The position numbers and the translations under genes were made by a program. A stretch of 27,500 nt of DNA from Mesostigma viride. Its lineage: Eukaryota > Streptophyta > Mesostigmatophyceae > Mesostigmatales > Mesostigmataceae. Where the stretch lies: positions 1 through 27,500 of the forward strand of contig RPFO01001332.1 in assembly GCA_009746045.1 (NCBI GenBank), in the 5' to 3' direction. The notes beneath the pieces are model-generated. The model made no database searches and had not been told where the DNA came from. It was given only the letters and a program-made list of their open reading frames with translations. This document shows, piece by piece, positions 9,923 to 18,000 of the stretch (its first letter is position 1; each line of letters begins with the position of its first letter).

Positions 9923-11769
9923 GCTCGGAGAAGGAAGAGGGGAGGAGGAGGAGGAAGAGGGGAGGAGGAAGAGGGGGAGGAGGATATTGCTGAGGGGCAC
10001 CCGCCCGGGGTGGGTGGGGGGCAGGCGGAGGGGGAGAAAGGGGATGGGGATGGGGAGGAGGGAGGAGGGGGGAGGGGAGAGGGACGGGGGAGGAGATGGA
10101 AGGGGAGGGAAAAAGCGCAGTCGGGATGATGGAGGCTCGCGGGAGGAGACAATGGGGGGGATGAAGACAAAAGGGGGGGAGGTAAGCGCCAGCGTGCTGG
10201 TGAAGGAGACTCGAGGCCTGTCGTTGGAAACGCCGGCGGGCGTATCTGTGATGAGGAGGGGGATCGCCAGCGGGAGGGAGGCTCGCGGCCTGTTACTGGA
10301 AACGCCGGCGGGCGTATCTGTGATGAGGAGGGGGATCGCCAGCAGGAAGGAGGCTCGCGGCCTGTTACTGGAAACGCCGGCGGGCGTATCTGTGATGAGG
10401 ATGGGGATCGCCAGCAGGAAGCAGGCTCGCGGCCTGTTACTGGTAGCGCCGGCGGGCGTTCCCGATTTACGGGAGGCGGTCGTGTCCGACAGATGGGAAT
10501 GAGGCCTCGTCAGGATTCATGGGGACCCCCGGTTGAGGGGACCCCCGCCCTCGCCTCGGTTTCTTTGGGTCTGGGTGACGATCCCGTACCGTCGTCAGGA
10601 AGGACGGTTGTGATGACTTTGCCCCCCCGCTCGACGGGGATGGAGCAATGCCCGAACACGATACTGCTGAATGAGGATGACGATCCGGAGCCGTCGGCTG
10701 ACACGGATTTTGTTGCGAGCACCCCACTGCAGAAGAGGGTATTGGAGGCTCGTAACGTGGAGGGTCCGCCGAAAGTCTCAGGTGGAGGGCCGGCGTTTGC
10801 CGGATTGATGCGCCCGACTGAGGTGGTCGATGTTGAGGCGCCGCCAGGGACATCGACCGCACCGTTAACATTTACGGATATCTTCGATCGACCAAGGATG
10901 CCCTTCCACGCTCCAACGGTACATTCGGCCGGTAAATTTCATTTTCAATAAACGAGTTTAATAAGTACCTTAATATATATTTCTACATAAGTTTTTTTGC
11001 ATCAGTCCATGGCTTCATTGATTTCTCACACGACCCTTCCGTATTCATGTTAATTGGCATGTGCTTACGTGCAGGGAAAGGCGAAGAAGAAACTCCAGTT
11101 CGGTTTCCCCGTGGATCCGCGTCTGGGACTGTGTCCAGAGAGGCCGGCCGTGTTGTTGGCCAGGCCGCGGTCGGCGAACCAGTTGCACAACCGGGGGCGG
11201 GAGGGGACGAGCTCCCACCCAACGCACCAACTCACGCACCAGCCTTACCGTGCGGTCAGCCAGAAAAAACGTACGAAGAGTTGATGGCAGAGGCGGCGGC
11301 TGCGCAGGGGCAGAAGGCAAAACGTCGGGGAGGGGGCAGGCGAGGGGCGGGGCAGGAGACGGAGGGTGCCGACGAACCTGCACAGCCGCAGAAGGGTGGT
11401 GGTCAGGGCAGAGATGCGACGGCCGAAAACCGAATCAGGGACGTTCGGCCGGACGTCCGGATGCGCTTTATGGATGGCGCGAAACTGAGTCGCGGAGGTT
11501 GGAGTTCGAAATGGGTAGACGACGTGTGCATAAACTGGGAGCACAAGTACCCCAAGAAGGAAGATTTTCCGCTCTTTGGCACCCTCCTGGGCAAAGAGAG
11601 GGAGAAGGTGGTGTTCAGATGGTTTGATGAAGGGCACGACCTCGGTTGGAGTAATGAGTGCGAGCAAAAGTTTCGTTTCCCTCTGAAGTTCGCTAGAGAA
11701 CATGTTACTCTCCTGAAGGAAGGCGCCAGCTGGGACAACATTCCTTCATATCGACCTGGCAAGCGATGA
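4767..11769 (+). CDS. Large seven-exon gene of unknown family, about 1,930 codons
   Basis: I infer one gene because open frames join through matching GT-AG sites. The exons are 4767-5441, 5563-5619, 5747-5827, 5952-6458, 6901-8087, 8344-10931 and 11075-11769. The first five introns are phase 0 and the last is phase 1; every junction keeps phase. The protein opens with a Pro/Gly-rich, disordered, Ala-rich region, has long helical segments in the middle, a 14-Asp run followed by Glu/Gly/Arg-rich sequence, a 24-residue repeat present four times, and a more ordered C-terminus rich in W and K. I recognise no domain. Frame breaks occur near 7526-7532 and at three places between about 9940 and 10170, all in G-rich sequence, so indel errors are likely. 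Two or more adjacent genes remain possible. Confidence 0.55.
5563..5619 (+). CDS. Large gene, exon 2 (19 codons)
   Basis: A micro-exon between acceptor TTCGCAG (ends 5562) and donor CAG|GTACAT. It encodes GRQEDVGAREARSMAGSTQ in phase 0 at both ends. Being a multiple of three, it could be skipped without changing the frame. Confidence 0.45.
5747..5827 (+). CDS. Large gene, exon 3 (27 codons)
   Basis: Lies between acceptor TTTTTACAG (ends 5746) and donor AGG|GTAAGT (5828). It encodes a Gly/Ser-rich linker (QQEGGDRRGSGSYGG) in phase 0 at both ends, so it is also skippable in frame. Confidence 0.5.
5828..5951 (+). other. Intron 3 of the large gene, with one GC-rich motif copy
   Basis: The intron runs from GTAAGT to TTCTTGCAG. 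The motif copy GAGTTACGACGGCCGGCG then TTTCT occupies 5881-5903. Introns 1 (5442-5562) and 2 (5620-5746) of the same gene have no copy. Confidence 0.6.
5952..6458 (+). CDS. Large gene, exon 4 (169 codons)
   Basis: Follows acceptor TTGCAG and ends GAG|GTAAGT. After a Gly/Glu-rich start it encodes a strongly helical, Lys-rich section (YQLKKLAKWVVAEV, QMMTLHQVAELIVKNA, ALIKWMEENLFEGKGKERK, AKTLIKMLKEHDARRDK) and ends in a basic, Ala-rich tail with KIAKGSKKAAEAAA. No family is recognised. The last 12 bases are included in the intron's tandem duplication. Confidence 0.6.
6447..6900 (+). repeat. Triplicated 151-bp unit: end of exon 4 plus intron 4
   Basis: Three units begin at 6447, 6598 and 6750 (151, 152 and 151 bp). 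Each starts with the exon-end sequence GAGGGGAATGAG or a close variant, followed by the donor region, a GC-rich motif copy (6514-6536, 6665-6687, 6817-6839) and a pyrimidine-rich 3' part. The donor is GTAAGT in units 1 and 3 but CCAAGT in unit 2. Only unit 3 ends in a good acceptor (CATCAACGCAG). The predicted intron is 6459-6900. Confidence 0.85.
6901..8087 (+). CDS. Large gene, exon 5 (about 396 codons, one frame break)
   Basis: Begins at TAC after CAACGCAG and ends AAG|GTAAGC, phase 0 at both ends. The first part (to about 7530) is helical with a Lys/Gly-rich basic stretch (KGKALKGKGKGKEVE) and an acidic SQDDDDILDVNDE segment. The frame then changes at a run of seven G (7526-7532) and continues without stops to the donor. 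One extra G would restore continuity. The second part looks more globular (KAALLDSLCKSAWEM, AICGFLVLDGNHFTTL, VDQRSVWYQAMLNGFM, WATDWTNFGG). No domain is recognised. Two separate genes divided at the break are the alternative. Confidence 0.6.
8088..8343 (+). repeat. Intron 5 with three tandem GC-rich motif copies
   Basis: Motif copies lie at 8095-8117, 8165-8186 and 8232-8253. Each is followed by T(A/G)T(A/C)AG and a T-rich stretch with a GCCAT(T/A) word, so a unit of about 68 bp is triplicated. The first copy starts only seven bases after the donor GTAAGC. The intron ends GGGGATGCAG. Confidence 0.75.
8344..10931 (+). CDS. Large gene, exon 6 (about 863 codons, acidic and repeat region with frame breaks)
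   Basis: Open from GTT after GATGCAG. The first 530 codons look globular and Trp-rich (KNFMQRWLFWCEDPLK, RLTRDFWRVIVTATRAII, WWDRLEAFTYWDGVKMG, LLVFGLPAHIRRWKRLVRLI) but match no family I know. Then come HHS, 14 consecutive Asp ((GAT)14, 9880-9921) and a Glu/Gly/Arg-rich stretch in which the hydrophilic frame changes at about 9950, again around 10050, and again near 10155-10160 at a G7 run. From there one frame is open through a fourfold 24-residue repeat to the donor GGTAAA at 10931/10932. The purine-rich segment is prone to indel error. A stop at 9993 would end the protein early if the sequence is correct. Confidence 0.5.
9880..9921 (+). repeat. (GAT)14 trinucleotide run encoding poly-Asp
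   Basis: Fourteen perfect GAT codons lie in the reading frame of exon 6 and give an uninterrupted 14-Asp tract. Such pure codon runs expand and contract easily. Acidic tracts of this kind are common in nuclear and nucleolar proteins. Confidence 0.9.
10204..10491 (+). repeat. 72-bp coding tandem repeat x4 carrying antisense GC-rich motifs
   Basis: Anchor GCCTGT recurs at 10216, 10288, 10360 and 10432, an exact 72-bp period. In the frame that stays open to the next donor, each unit encodes 24 residues close to GSRPVTGNAGGRICDEEG plus DRQQEG. Each unit contains the reverse complement of the intergenic/intronic motif: GGAAACGCCGGCGGGCG then TATCTGT, at 10226, 10298, 10370 and 10442 (last copy diverged). 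Confidence 0.85.
10932..11074 (+). other. Intron 6 of the large gene (phase 1)
   Basis: Donor G|GTAAAT after GCC G and acceptor CTTACGTGCAG. Joining leaves one base plus two bases of a Gly codon, keeping the frame (A-G-K-G-E-E-E). An AATAAA inside it (10947-10952) and an in-frame TAA could instead end the gene here, so a separate downstream gene is the alternative. Confidence 0.45.
11075..11769 (+). CDS. Large gene, exon 7, or a separate C-terminal gene
   Basis: Open from the acceptor to TGA at 11767-11769. It opens with a disordered Gly/Arg/Gln-rich region, a helical EKTYEELMAEAAAAQGQKA segment and an RRGGGRRGAG basic patch. It ends with an ordered, aromatic-rich segment (RGGWSSKWVDDVCINWEHKY, EKVVFRWFDEGHDLGWSNE, KFRFPLKFAREHVTLL). 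No family is recognised. An AATAAA at 11993-11998 is a plausible poly(A) signal. If this is an independent gene, its only upstream in-frame ATG candidates lie at 11047-11060. Confidence 0.55.
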
Positions 11770-12312
11770 TGGGCGAGGACTTTGCACGAAATCGCGTTTT
11801 GCACGTAATTGCCCACCGCAACGTGGAGAAATGCAGATGTACATAGTAGTTGGATCAGTTACCGTGACTTTGGGCAGTTTAGTAGTTGGGGTGACGTGTC
11901 CAATGTATATATGGTGGGGCGCGTCCAAGGGGGTCCACGCTGATTGAGCACTTGCATGTGTTCTTTCAACATATTCGGACATGTATGAAATGAATAAATT
12001 GTTTGGACGATTGCAAATTGATTGATTGAAGAATGAGATACCATTAATAATTGAAAAATGTAAAACCTCATTGTGAATTTGTACTTCAAACTTTCACATG
12101 CATGCCCCAAATTGTGCATTTGTGCAGGTTTTAATTATGAGAAGTAGCATTTCTCTACAAATATTGAGAAATTTAGGGGCACTTGGGGTTGTTGGCCATG
12201 TTCATTCATGATAAAATGGACTTTTTATGCTGTAAAATCATATTCCACTAGTCCAAAACGCTGCTTTCATGACGTCAAAAGTACCAGCAATGGCCCTAGG
12301 TTGGAGCAGTAG
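11770..12312. other. 3' flank of the large gene and 5' flank of the LINE
   Basis: A/T-rich sequence with a short TTGATTGATTGA run near 12018 and the AATAAA at 11993. I see no gene, no further GC-rich motif copy and no clear boundary of the retrotransposon's 5' end, which must lie somewhere in this gap or in the ORF1 leader. Confidence 0.6.
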
Positions 12313-12954
12313 ATGTTGGGGACGCCCAAGAAAGCCATGGCAGCCCCTGCCAAAACTACCACGTTTGCCGATGTCACCGGCAAGCAATTGACCACCATTG
12401 TTCAACAGGCGGCCAAGTCTGCAGCTACCGCTGCGGTCACCCAGAATGCAGTGCAGCAACGCCAACGCAATATGGTAATCAAAGGCTTCCAGAAAGGCGC
12501 GGCAGCACAGGAGACAGCACACTCACTTGCCGAGGAGCTGCGCGGCCCAGCGTTTCTGGGTCCGAAGCTGCAGCTCCAGAACCGTGTTGCCATTGAACGT
12601 GCCATTCGGCTGCCAGGCCCTCTGGGCCTGGTCGTCGTCACCATGGCCTCCATGCACGACAAACGCCTCGTGCTGGGAGCACGTCGTCTGCTCCAGCCTA
12701 ACGACTTCAGCCTCGACGAGGACTACACACCGGCTCAACTGAAGGCGAGGAGCGTGGTGTGGAACAGCACCATCGTCCAGGAGACCAAGAAGCTCGAGAC
12801 CAAGGGTAAGCGCATTAAGTTGCGTCTGCTTCAGGATGGCTCCTTTGCAGCATTCTTTGATGGGCAGAGGATCACAGGTGTTCCGATTAACACCCCCGGA
12901 GCGGAGTCTCGTCAGGTGTCTAGCCAGAAGGGTGCTGCCTCTGTTCAATGGTAG
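12313..12954 (+). CDS. LINE ORF1-like RNA-binding protein, 213 aa
   Basis: Intact frame from ATG to TAG. After a short Ala/Thr-rich N-terminus (FADVTGKQL) and a helical Gln/Ala segment comes RNMVIKGF, the first strand of an RRM-like fold. A basic, aliphatic domain (LGLVVVTMASMHDKRLVLGARRLL) and a C-terminal basic part with KKLETKGKRIKLRLLQDG follow. The order helix/coiled coil, RRM-like, C-terminal basic domain is that of L1-type ORF1p, which binds the element's RNA. The ORF1 at 18877-20298 has the matching landmarks NVIVKNF, LRRRKRLEKTLFTLDD and LTLAQQQ. It is shorter than that copy and lacks its long N-terminus. Confidence 0.6.
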   Translation: MLGTPKKAMAAPAKTTTFADVTGKQLTTIVQQAAKSAATAAVTQNAVQQRQRNMVIKGFQKGAAAQETAHSLAEELRGPAFLGPKLQLQNRVAIERAIRLPGPLGLVVVTMASMHDKRLVLGARRLLQPNDFSLDEDYTPAQLKARSVVWNSTIVQETKKLETKGKRIKLRLLQDGSFAAFFDGQRITGVPINTPGAESRQVSSQKGAASVQW

Positions 12955-13027
12955 ACAGTAGGTAGACAACCTTCCTCGTCGGCTCGCGGCTAACAGGCTT
13001 CGGGGACAGCCTCCAGAGTGAGATCAT

Positions 13028-13150
13028 ACGCCGTATAATACGGTATAATACGGTATAATACGTAATACGCTGGCTTTTAGCGTATGATTTTTCATACGTA
13101 ATACGTTTTAGCGCATAATGACGTATAATACCGTATAATACCGTATAATG
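13028..13150. repeat. Left subterminal repeats of the hAT-like element
   Basis: Repeated CGTATAATACGG units in one orientation, then CGTATAATACC units in the other, with an internal palindrome around TTTTTCATACG. The matching array at the right end is at about 14769-14820. These are the likely transposase-binding regions. Confidence 0.75.
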
Positions 13151-13240
13151 CCGTGTTTTCCGCGTTTTTTTTACGTTTTGCGCGGCTAGGATGCCAGAAC
13201 GACAGGGCAACGATTTGAAGCCACAGATTTCGTATCTCTA

Positions 13241-13939
13241 CTATAAGTACTGACCCGTCTGAACTTTCACAATTCGACGCGATCTTATTTTGACATTGTG
13301 GTGCACAGTGCGCGCACCGTGCGGAGGTGGCCATGGCGACGTGCGTTCCGTTAAAATATGGCTAATCCGGCGGGCGACAGGCGAAAAAATTAAGCCGATG
13401 GTTAAAAGTGATGTTCTATTATGATGTTTCATAGCAAGATCTGCACTATTTGCAAATTCGCTGCCTTTGTTGGTACAGATTTGGACGGGGGTCTCATCCA
13501 ACGTCAATTTGGCCGCGATGAATAATCTAGCATGTGTGCCTGCGACGGTAGAACTCGACATTCGTGGGTTATTTTGATGCAGCAAGAGCCGTTTAGTAAC
13601 GGACACCATGAAAATAACCTAAGCATCTTCGATCTGCGGCCATTTCCTATCATTTCTAAAATGATTTCGTTCAGGCCTGCGCGATCCGCGGTTAATCCAT
13701 CCATGGCTGGCTGGCTTTTCTTGCGCGCCTGGGTAGGAAATAATGCCGGCCGTGGTACTGTTGATTTGCCGCATGTCACCGCCCAGTCTGTTTGCGCTCT
13801 TAATGAACCTGGCATGAAACTTTTTGCGCCGTTTCTGGGTTTTTCTTGCTATTTTGTTCTCCACTTGTTGCAGTTGTGCTATCAGATTTTCCGCAGCTTT
13901 CAATGGTTTTCCTTACGCTGCGTATGCCATGCTTCCTAA
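13241..13939 (-). pseudogene. Possible decayed coding remnant inside the hAT-like element
   Basis: On the minus strand, overlapping short frames look mildly protein-like: a helical KAAENLIAQLQQVENKIARK segment with a following basic KRRKKFHARF, then frames ending near 13241. None is longer than about 120 codons, and stops interrupt every frame. I see no hAT catalytic or dimerisation motif. It may be a transposase relic or chance. Confidence 0.2.
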
Positions 13940-14394
13940 AGCTACCCAGAATTGATCGGGCAGTTATCTGGCTTTGCTACGCTTCCTGTATGGAGGTTTT
14001 CACACGGTAGACATTCTATATTGCGTAGTCAAGGACCCTAGCTGCCTGGGAGCGGCATCACCGTTGCAAGGAGCTGGCGAGCTCATAGACGCCTGTCATG
14101 CTCTTCAGCCTGCTGGAAAACAAGGTTGTTGTATGGAAGGTGAGAATATGTGAGTTACTTATCACATCCCCACCTGTTTAGCCTCCGTGGTTCCCCAACG
14201 GGGACACGAGATTAATTAATATTAATTAATTAATTCAGTTAATTAATTATTTAATGCACACCACGAGTCACACACCTGTAGTCACATGCAGCTCAGTATA
14301 TTCACATAGCATCGCACCATGCAAACATACTACATGCATTAATTGTATACTACTGTAGTATTTGCGTGCATGCACAGCCACATATATATATTAA

Positions 14395-14565
14395 TGGCTC
14401 TGTATATAGGTTTATAGCTGGGCGTTTGCTTTGGTTTGAGTGATTTCACTCTGCTGTAAGTAATTATATTTTTAATATATATATTAAAATATATAATTAC
14501 TTGCATCAAAGTGAAGGCACCCAAGTAAACATAACCAATATAAAGCCACATATATACACATACAC
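14395..14565. repeat. Foldback inverted repeat inside the hAT-like element
   Basis: The core is a near-perfect palindrome at 14458-14502 (AAGTAATTATAT ... ATATAATTACTT). Homology continues outward with mismatches (GTGATTTCACTCTG on the left against the complement of CAAAGTGAAGGCAC on the right). It can form a long hairpin and may be a MITE inserted in the element or part of its structure. Confidence 0.6.
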
Positions 14566-14768
14566 ACAATTATGCATGCGCACGTTTACATTCTCAGTAT
14601 TACATGCAATACATCGATCGTGTCCACAATATCCACCGTATGTATAGAGTATAGCCGAGGGTAGGGCAACCTTGGATTATGTCCAAAACAGTGTTAAAAA
14701 CATGTGGATTGATGGTGGGTGTCTTAAAATGTGTAAAATCAGAGTATTCTGAGTGTGTCCGTACGAAA

Positions 14769-14820
14769 ACGTATAATACCGTATTATACCGTATTATACC
14801 GTATTATACATTATACTCCA
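14769..14820. repeat. Right subterminal repeats of the hAT-like element
   Basis: CGTATAATACCGTATTATACC units repeat here, the inverted counterpart of the array inside the left end. Confidence 0.75.
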
Positions 14821-15068
14821 CCGTGACCGTATAACGCGTATAACGTACGATCTCACTCTGACAGCCTCTAAACAGTCCCGCTCCACTACCATGCATCGAC
14901 CTAACAGTCGACTGAGACACATGGTGGTGCCGGTATCTCGGGCTAGAACGACAGCTCTCAGCAGCAAGATTAGCAACACCCAACGCATGCTAGATTTTCT
15001 ACGCCTCTGCGTTGCGCAAGCATCCCCGAATACCCAGAGCAGGCGGCAGGCTCGCATCCTACGCCTGC

Positions 15069-18000
15069 ATGCAGGACAAAATAAATGCGATGAAAAGCAC
15101 TATTTCCACCGCTTCCCTTCCCCCCTCCGTTCCACCCCCACCTCCATTCCCCGCCGCACCCACCCCCATCACCCATCGTCGTTCTCCCCTGGTGGGCCAG
15201 CAGGCATCCTTGGCCCTTGCCACTTTTAACACCCGCACATTGCTAGATGACGACCATAGCTGCCGGATCGAGGAGCTAGTCGCATTTTGCATTGAGCATC
15301 GTGTATCTATATTAGGCGTCCAGGAACACCGCCGCACGGTGCCACTTGGCCTGGTGAGCACTGCTCGCTTGGCGGGTGGCTGGCGGTTTTACTTCGCTGG
15401 CAGCGGTACGCCTGGCCAAGGTGGTGTTGGTCTTTTGTGTTCGCCGCTGGCAGTTGCTAGCCTCAGCACGCTTAAGTTTCTAACCCCACGCCTTATGGTA
15501 GCACATTTCACCTCTGTCGAGGGGCGGTCTAAACACCACCTCACGGTGGGGGTGGGCTATGCACCCCACAGTGGTCTAACTGATTCGGCCCGTGAGGAGT
15601 TCTTCGAATCTTTGCATGACCTTGAGGGGGTCACTCCGGCCCGCCACTTTTTGGTTATGCTGCTCGACGCCAATGCTACGCTCCCCGTGGGCACTGCTGG
15701 CAGTCGCTTTGCGCCTGCTGACACGGAAGCTAACGCCAACACCCCCCTTTTCTCTGCCTTTTTGCGGGATAGCGGGATGGTTGCTGTCAACTGCCAATTC
15801 CAACGTCCCTCACAGGACTTGGTCACTTTTCGTGGCCCTAACGGCCGTCAGGCCTGTCTGGACTACGTGGTGGTACGGCAGCCCAGGTGCACCTCGGTTC
15901 TGGACGCCCGAGTGTTTGACACGCCCACGGTGTGCTCTGACCACCGGTTGGTGCGCGCGAACCTTCGGCTCCGGTTCCACGTCCCCGCGCGCCGCGCCGC
16001 ACTGGTCCGCCCTGACTGGTCTGCTCTACGTCCGGTCAAGGGAGATCCTGAGGACTGGACGGACGCCGAGCACGAGCGGAACTGGTGCCGCCAGGAGTAC
16101 CTGTCGGCCCTGGACGCCCGGGCGGACGTCGACGAGCTGGACAAGGGTGCCCCCAACGCAGCCATTTTTGCGGGCTTTGCGGCCCGTGCCCCGTTGATGG
16201 CGGCCCGGCACCTGCCGGTCATGCCCCGCCGCCGCCCCGGCCCGCTCTACCGCCAGGACCCCAAGGTCTTGGCCGCCCGGCACCGCCTCAAGCGTAACCG
16301 GGACCCGTTGCAGAAACCATTGCTCAAGGCCGCCCTCGTGGAGGCCTACGAGCACGCTCAGGACGCGGAGGCGGCCCAGTGCATCGCGGATGCCAATTAA
16401 GGCCTGCCAGGCCCGCAACCAGGGCAAGGACATGTGGTACCACCTCGACCGGCTCGGCGGCCGGCGGCAGCGCACCCCGGTGGAGCACACGGGGGACGGC
16501 ACGGCGCCGGTCAGCCTTGACTGCTGGTTGGCCCACAATGTTTCCTTGACCGGTGGGGCTCGCGCCCCCCCCCGCCGCTGCACCCCGAGACGGCCGCCCG
16601 CCTCGGGGTCGCCGGACCCCCGCCGCCGCCAGCGCCCCCCTCCTCGGCCGCGGACTACCAAGTCCCCGCCTTGCAGGAGGGCTGCCTTGCCACTGACGAC
16701 GTCGTCCCCCCCTTCACTTTGAAGGAATTGGACGGCGCCCTTGCTCGCCTGCGGTACGATGCGGCGGTCGGTGCCGACCACCTTTCTGCTGAGCTGCTGA
16801 AGACCCCTGATCTGGCGGTTAGGGATCTTCTGCTGGCGTTCTGCAACCGTGTCCTGCTCTCTGACGAGCCTCCGCCTGCTGAGTGGCAGACGGCCATCCG
16901 CGTCATGCTGTACAAGAAGGGCTCTGCTGCTGACCCCGGCAACTACCGGGGTGTCTGCCTCCAGAGCGCCGCGCTGAAGGTCTTCATGCGCATGATGCTG
17001 CACAGGCTCCGCGCCGCGCTGGACCCACACCTGGGTGAGTCTCAGATGGGTTTCCGTCGTGGTCGTAACACTGTCATGGCTGTGTTTGTCGCGCGCCGGT
17101 TGATGGAGGAGGTGCGTCGCCTTCCCCCTGACAGTTTGCCGCTGGTCTTCATTTTTGTTGACTATATCAAGGCCTTTGACACGGTTCTCTGGGAGGCTCT
17201 TTGGGCCATCCTAGCTCTGGATCGGGTACCACCTGCGTTTATTGCTGCCATTCGCCGACTGTATGAGGGCTCACAGGCAGTAGTGCGGACTGCGGAGGGC
17301 ACTACTCCACCATTCCCCCTTCACCACGGGGTGTGGCAAGGTTGTGTCCTGTCCCCATACCTGTTCATTATTGTCGTGGATCACGTCATGCGCCGGGCAC
17401 GTGCGCGCTTTACTGCTCTTAAGGGGTTCGAGCCAGGCTTGGACATCCTTAACGTGAAAGAGCACGGCGGGGTTAGACCTGGTTACCGCCTTGCCGACCT
17501 GATTTATGCGGATGATACCACCCTCATCGAGAGCCCCGAGCACATTCAGACCTGGCTGGACTGCCTGGGCCTGGAGGCGCGGGCGGTGGGGCTGGAGATT
17601 AGTGTCAAAACTGAGGCGATGGTGATAGGGGCATCCAGTAAACCACCGCTGTCGCGCCTGCTCGACGGGACGGAGGTCCCGTTCCGCGACCGCTTCAAGC
17701 TGTTGGGGAGCTGGCTTCCTGACACCGCCGACGATGTGGACACACGCATCGGCCTTGCCTGGGCCAAGCTCCGTTCGCTCACACCTTACTGGCGCTCGAA
17801 GGGCCTGGACGGGCACCGCAAGCGCATGCTCTTCAAGGTCCTCGTCCTCACGGTGCTCACGTATGGCGCCGAGGCGTGGACCCTCCCACCCAAACTGGCA
17901 GCTCGGCTCGACGGCACAGTTTACAGGATGCTCCGGCAGGTCCTTAACGTAGGTTTTTCCGAGCGTCCGTCATCAGAGTCTTTGTATCATGGCATGCCTC

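Larger units (their letters stand above)
13014..14860. mobile_element. hAT-like DNA transposon, 1,847 bp, probably non-autonomous
   Basis: The left end reads CAGAGTGAGATCATACG and the right end, on the opposite strand, CAGAGTGAGATCGTACG: 17 bp with one mismatch. The 8 bases outside each end are the same, ACAGCCTC (13006-13013 and 14861-14868), a target-site duplication. Ends beginning CAGRG and 8-bp duplications are hallmarks of the hAT superfamily. Inside both ends lie arrays of a GTATAATACG decamer, like hAT subterminal repeats. The interior has only short broken frames and an A/T-rich section, so I see no working transposase. The insertion separates the LINE's ORF1 from its ORF2 and is therefore younger than it. 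Confidence 0.8.

Noticed and set aside
9745-10170. Minus-strand frames rich in His, Ile and Pro
   Set aside because: They are the complement of the (GAT)14 and purine-rich coding region of exon 6. Composition explains them.
9987-10502. Independent 171-codon gene with GLLLETPAGVSVMRR-type repeats
   Set aside because: The hydrophilic alternative frame continues straight into the next long open segment and the next donor, so the other frame is more likely the real one across the repeat.
13241-13609. Transposase gene in the hAT-like element
   Set aside because: The minus-strand frame has no hAT catalytic or dimerisation motif and is too short. I list it only as a possible remnant.
16026-17030. 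334-codon minus-strand open frame
   Set aside because: Antisense of the LINE ORF2, whose endonuclease and reverse transcriptase motifs are clear on the plus strand.
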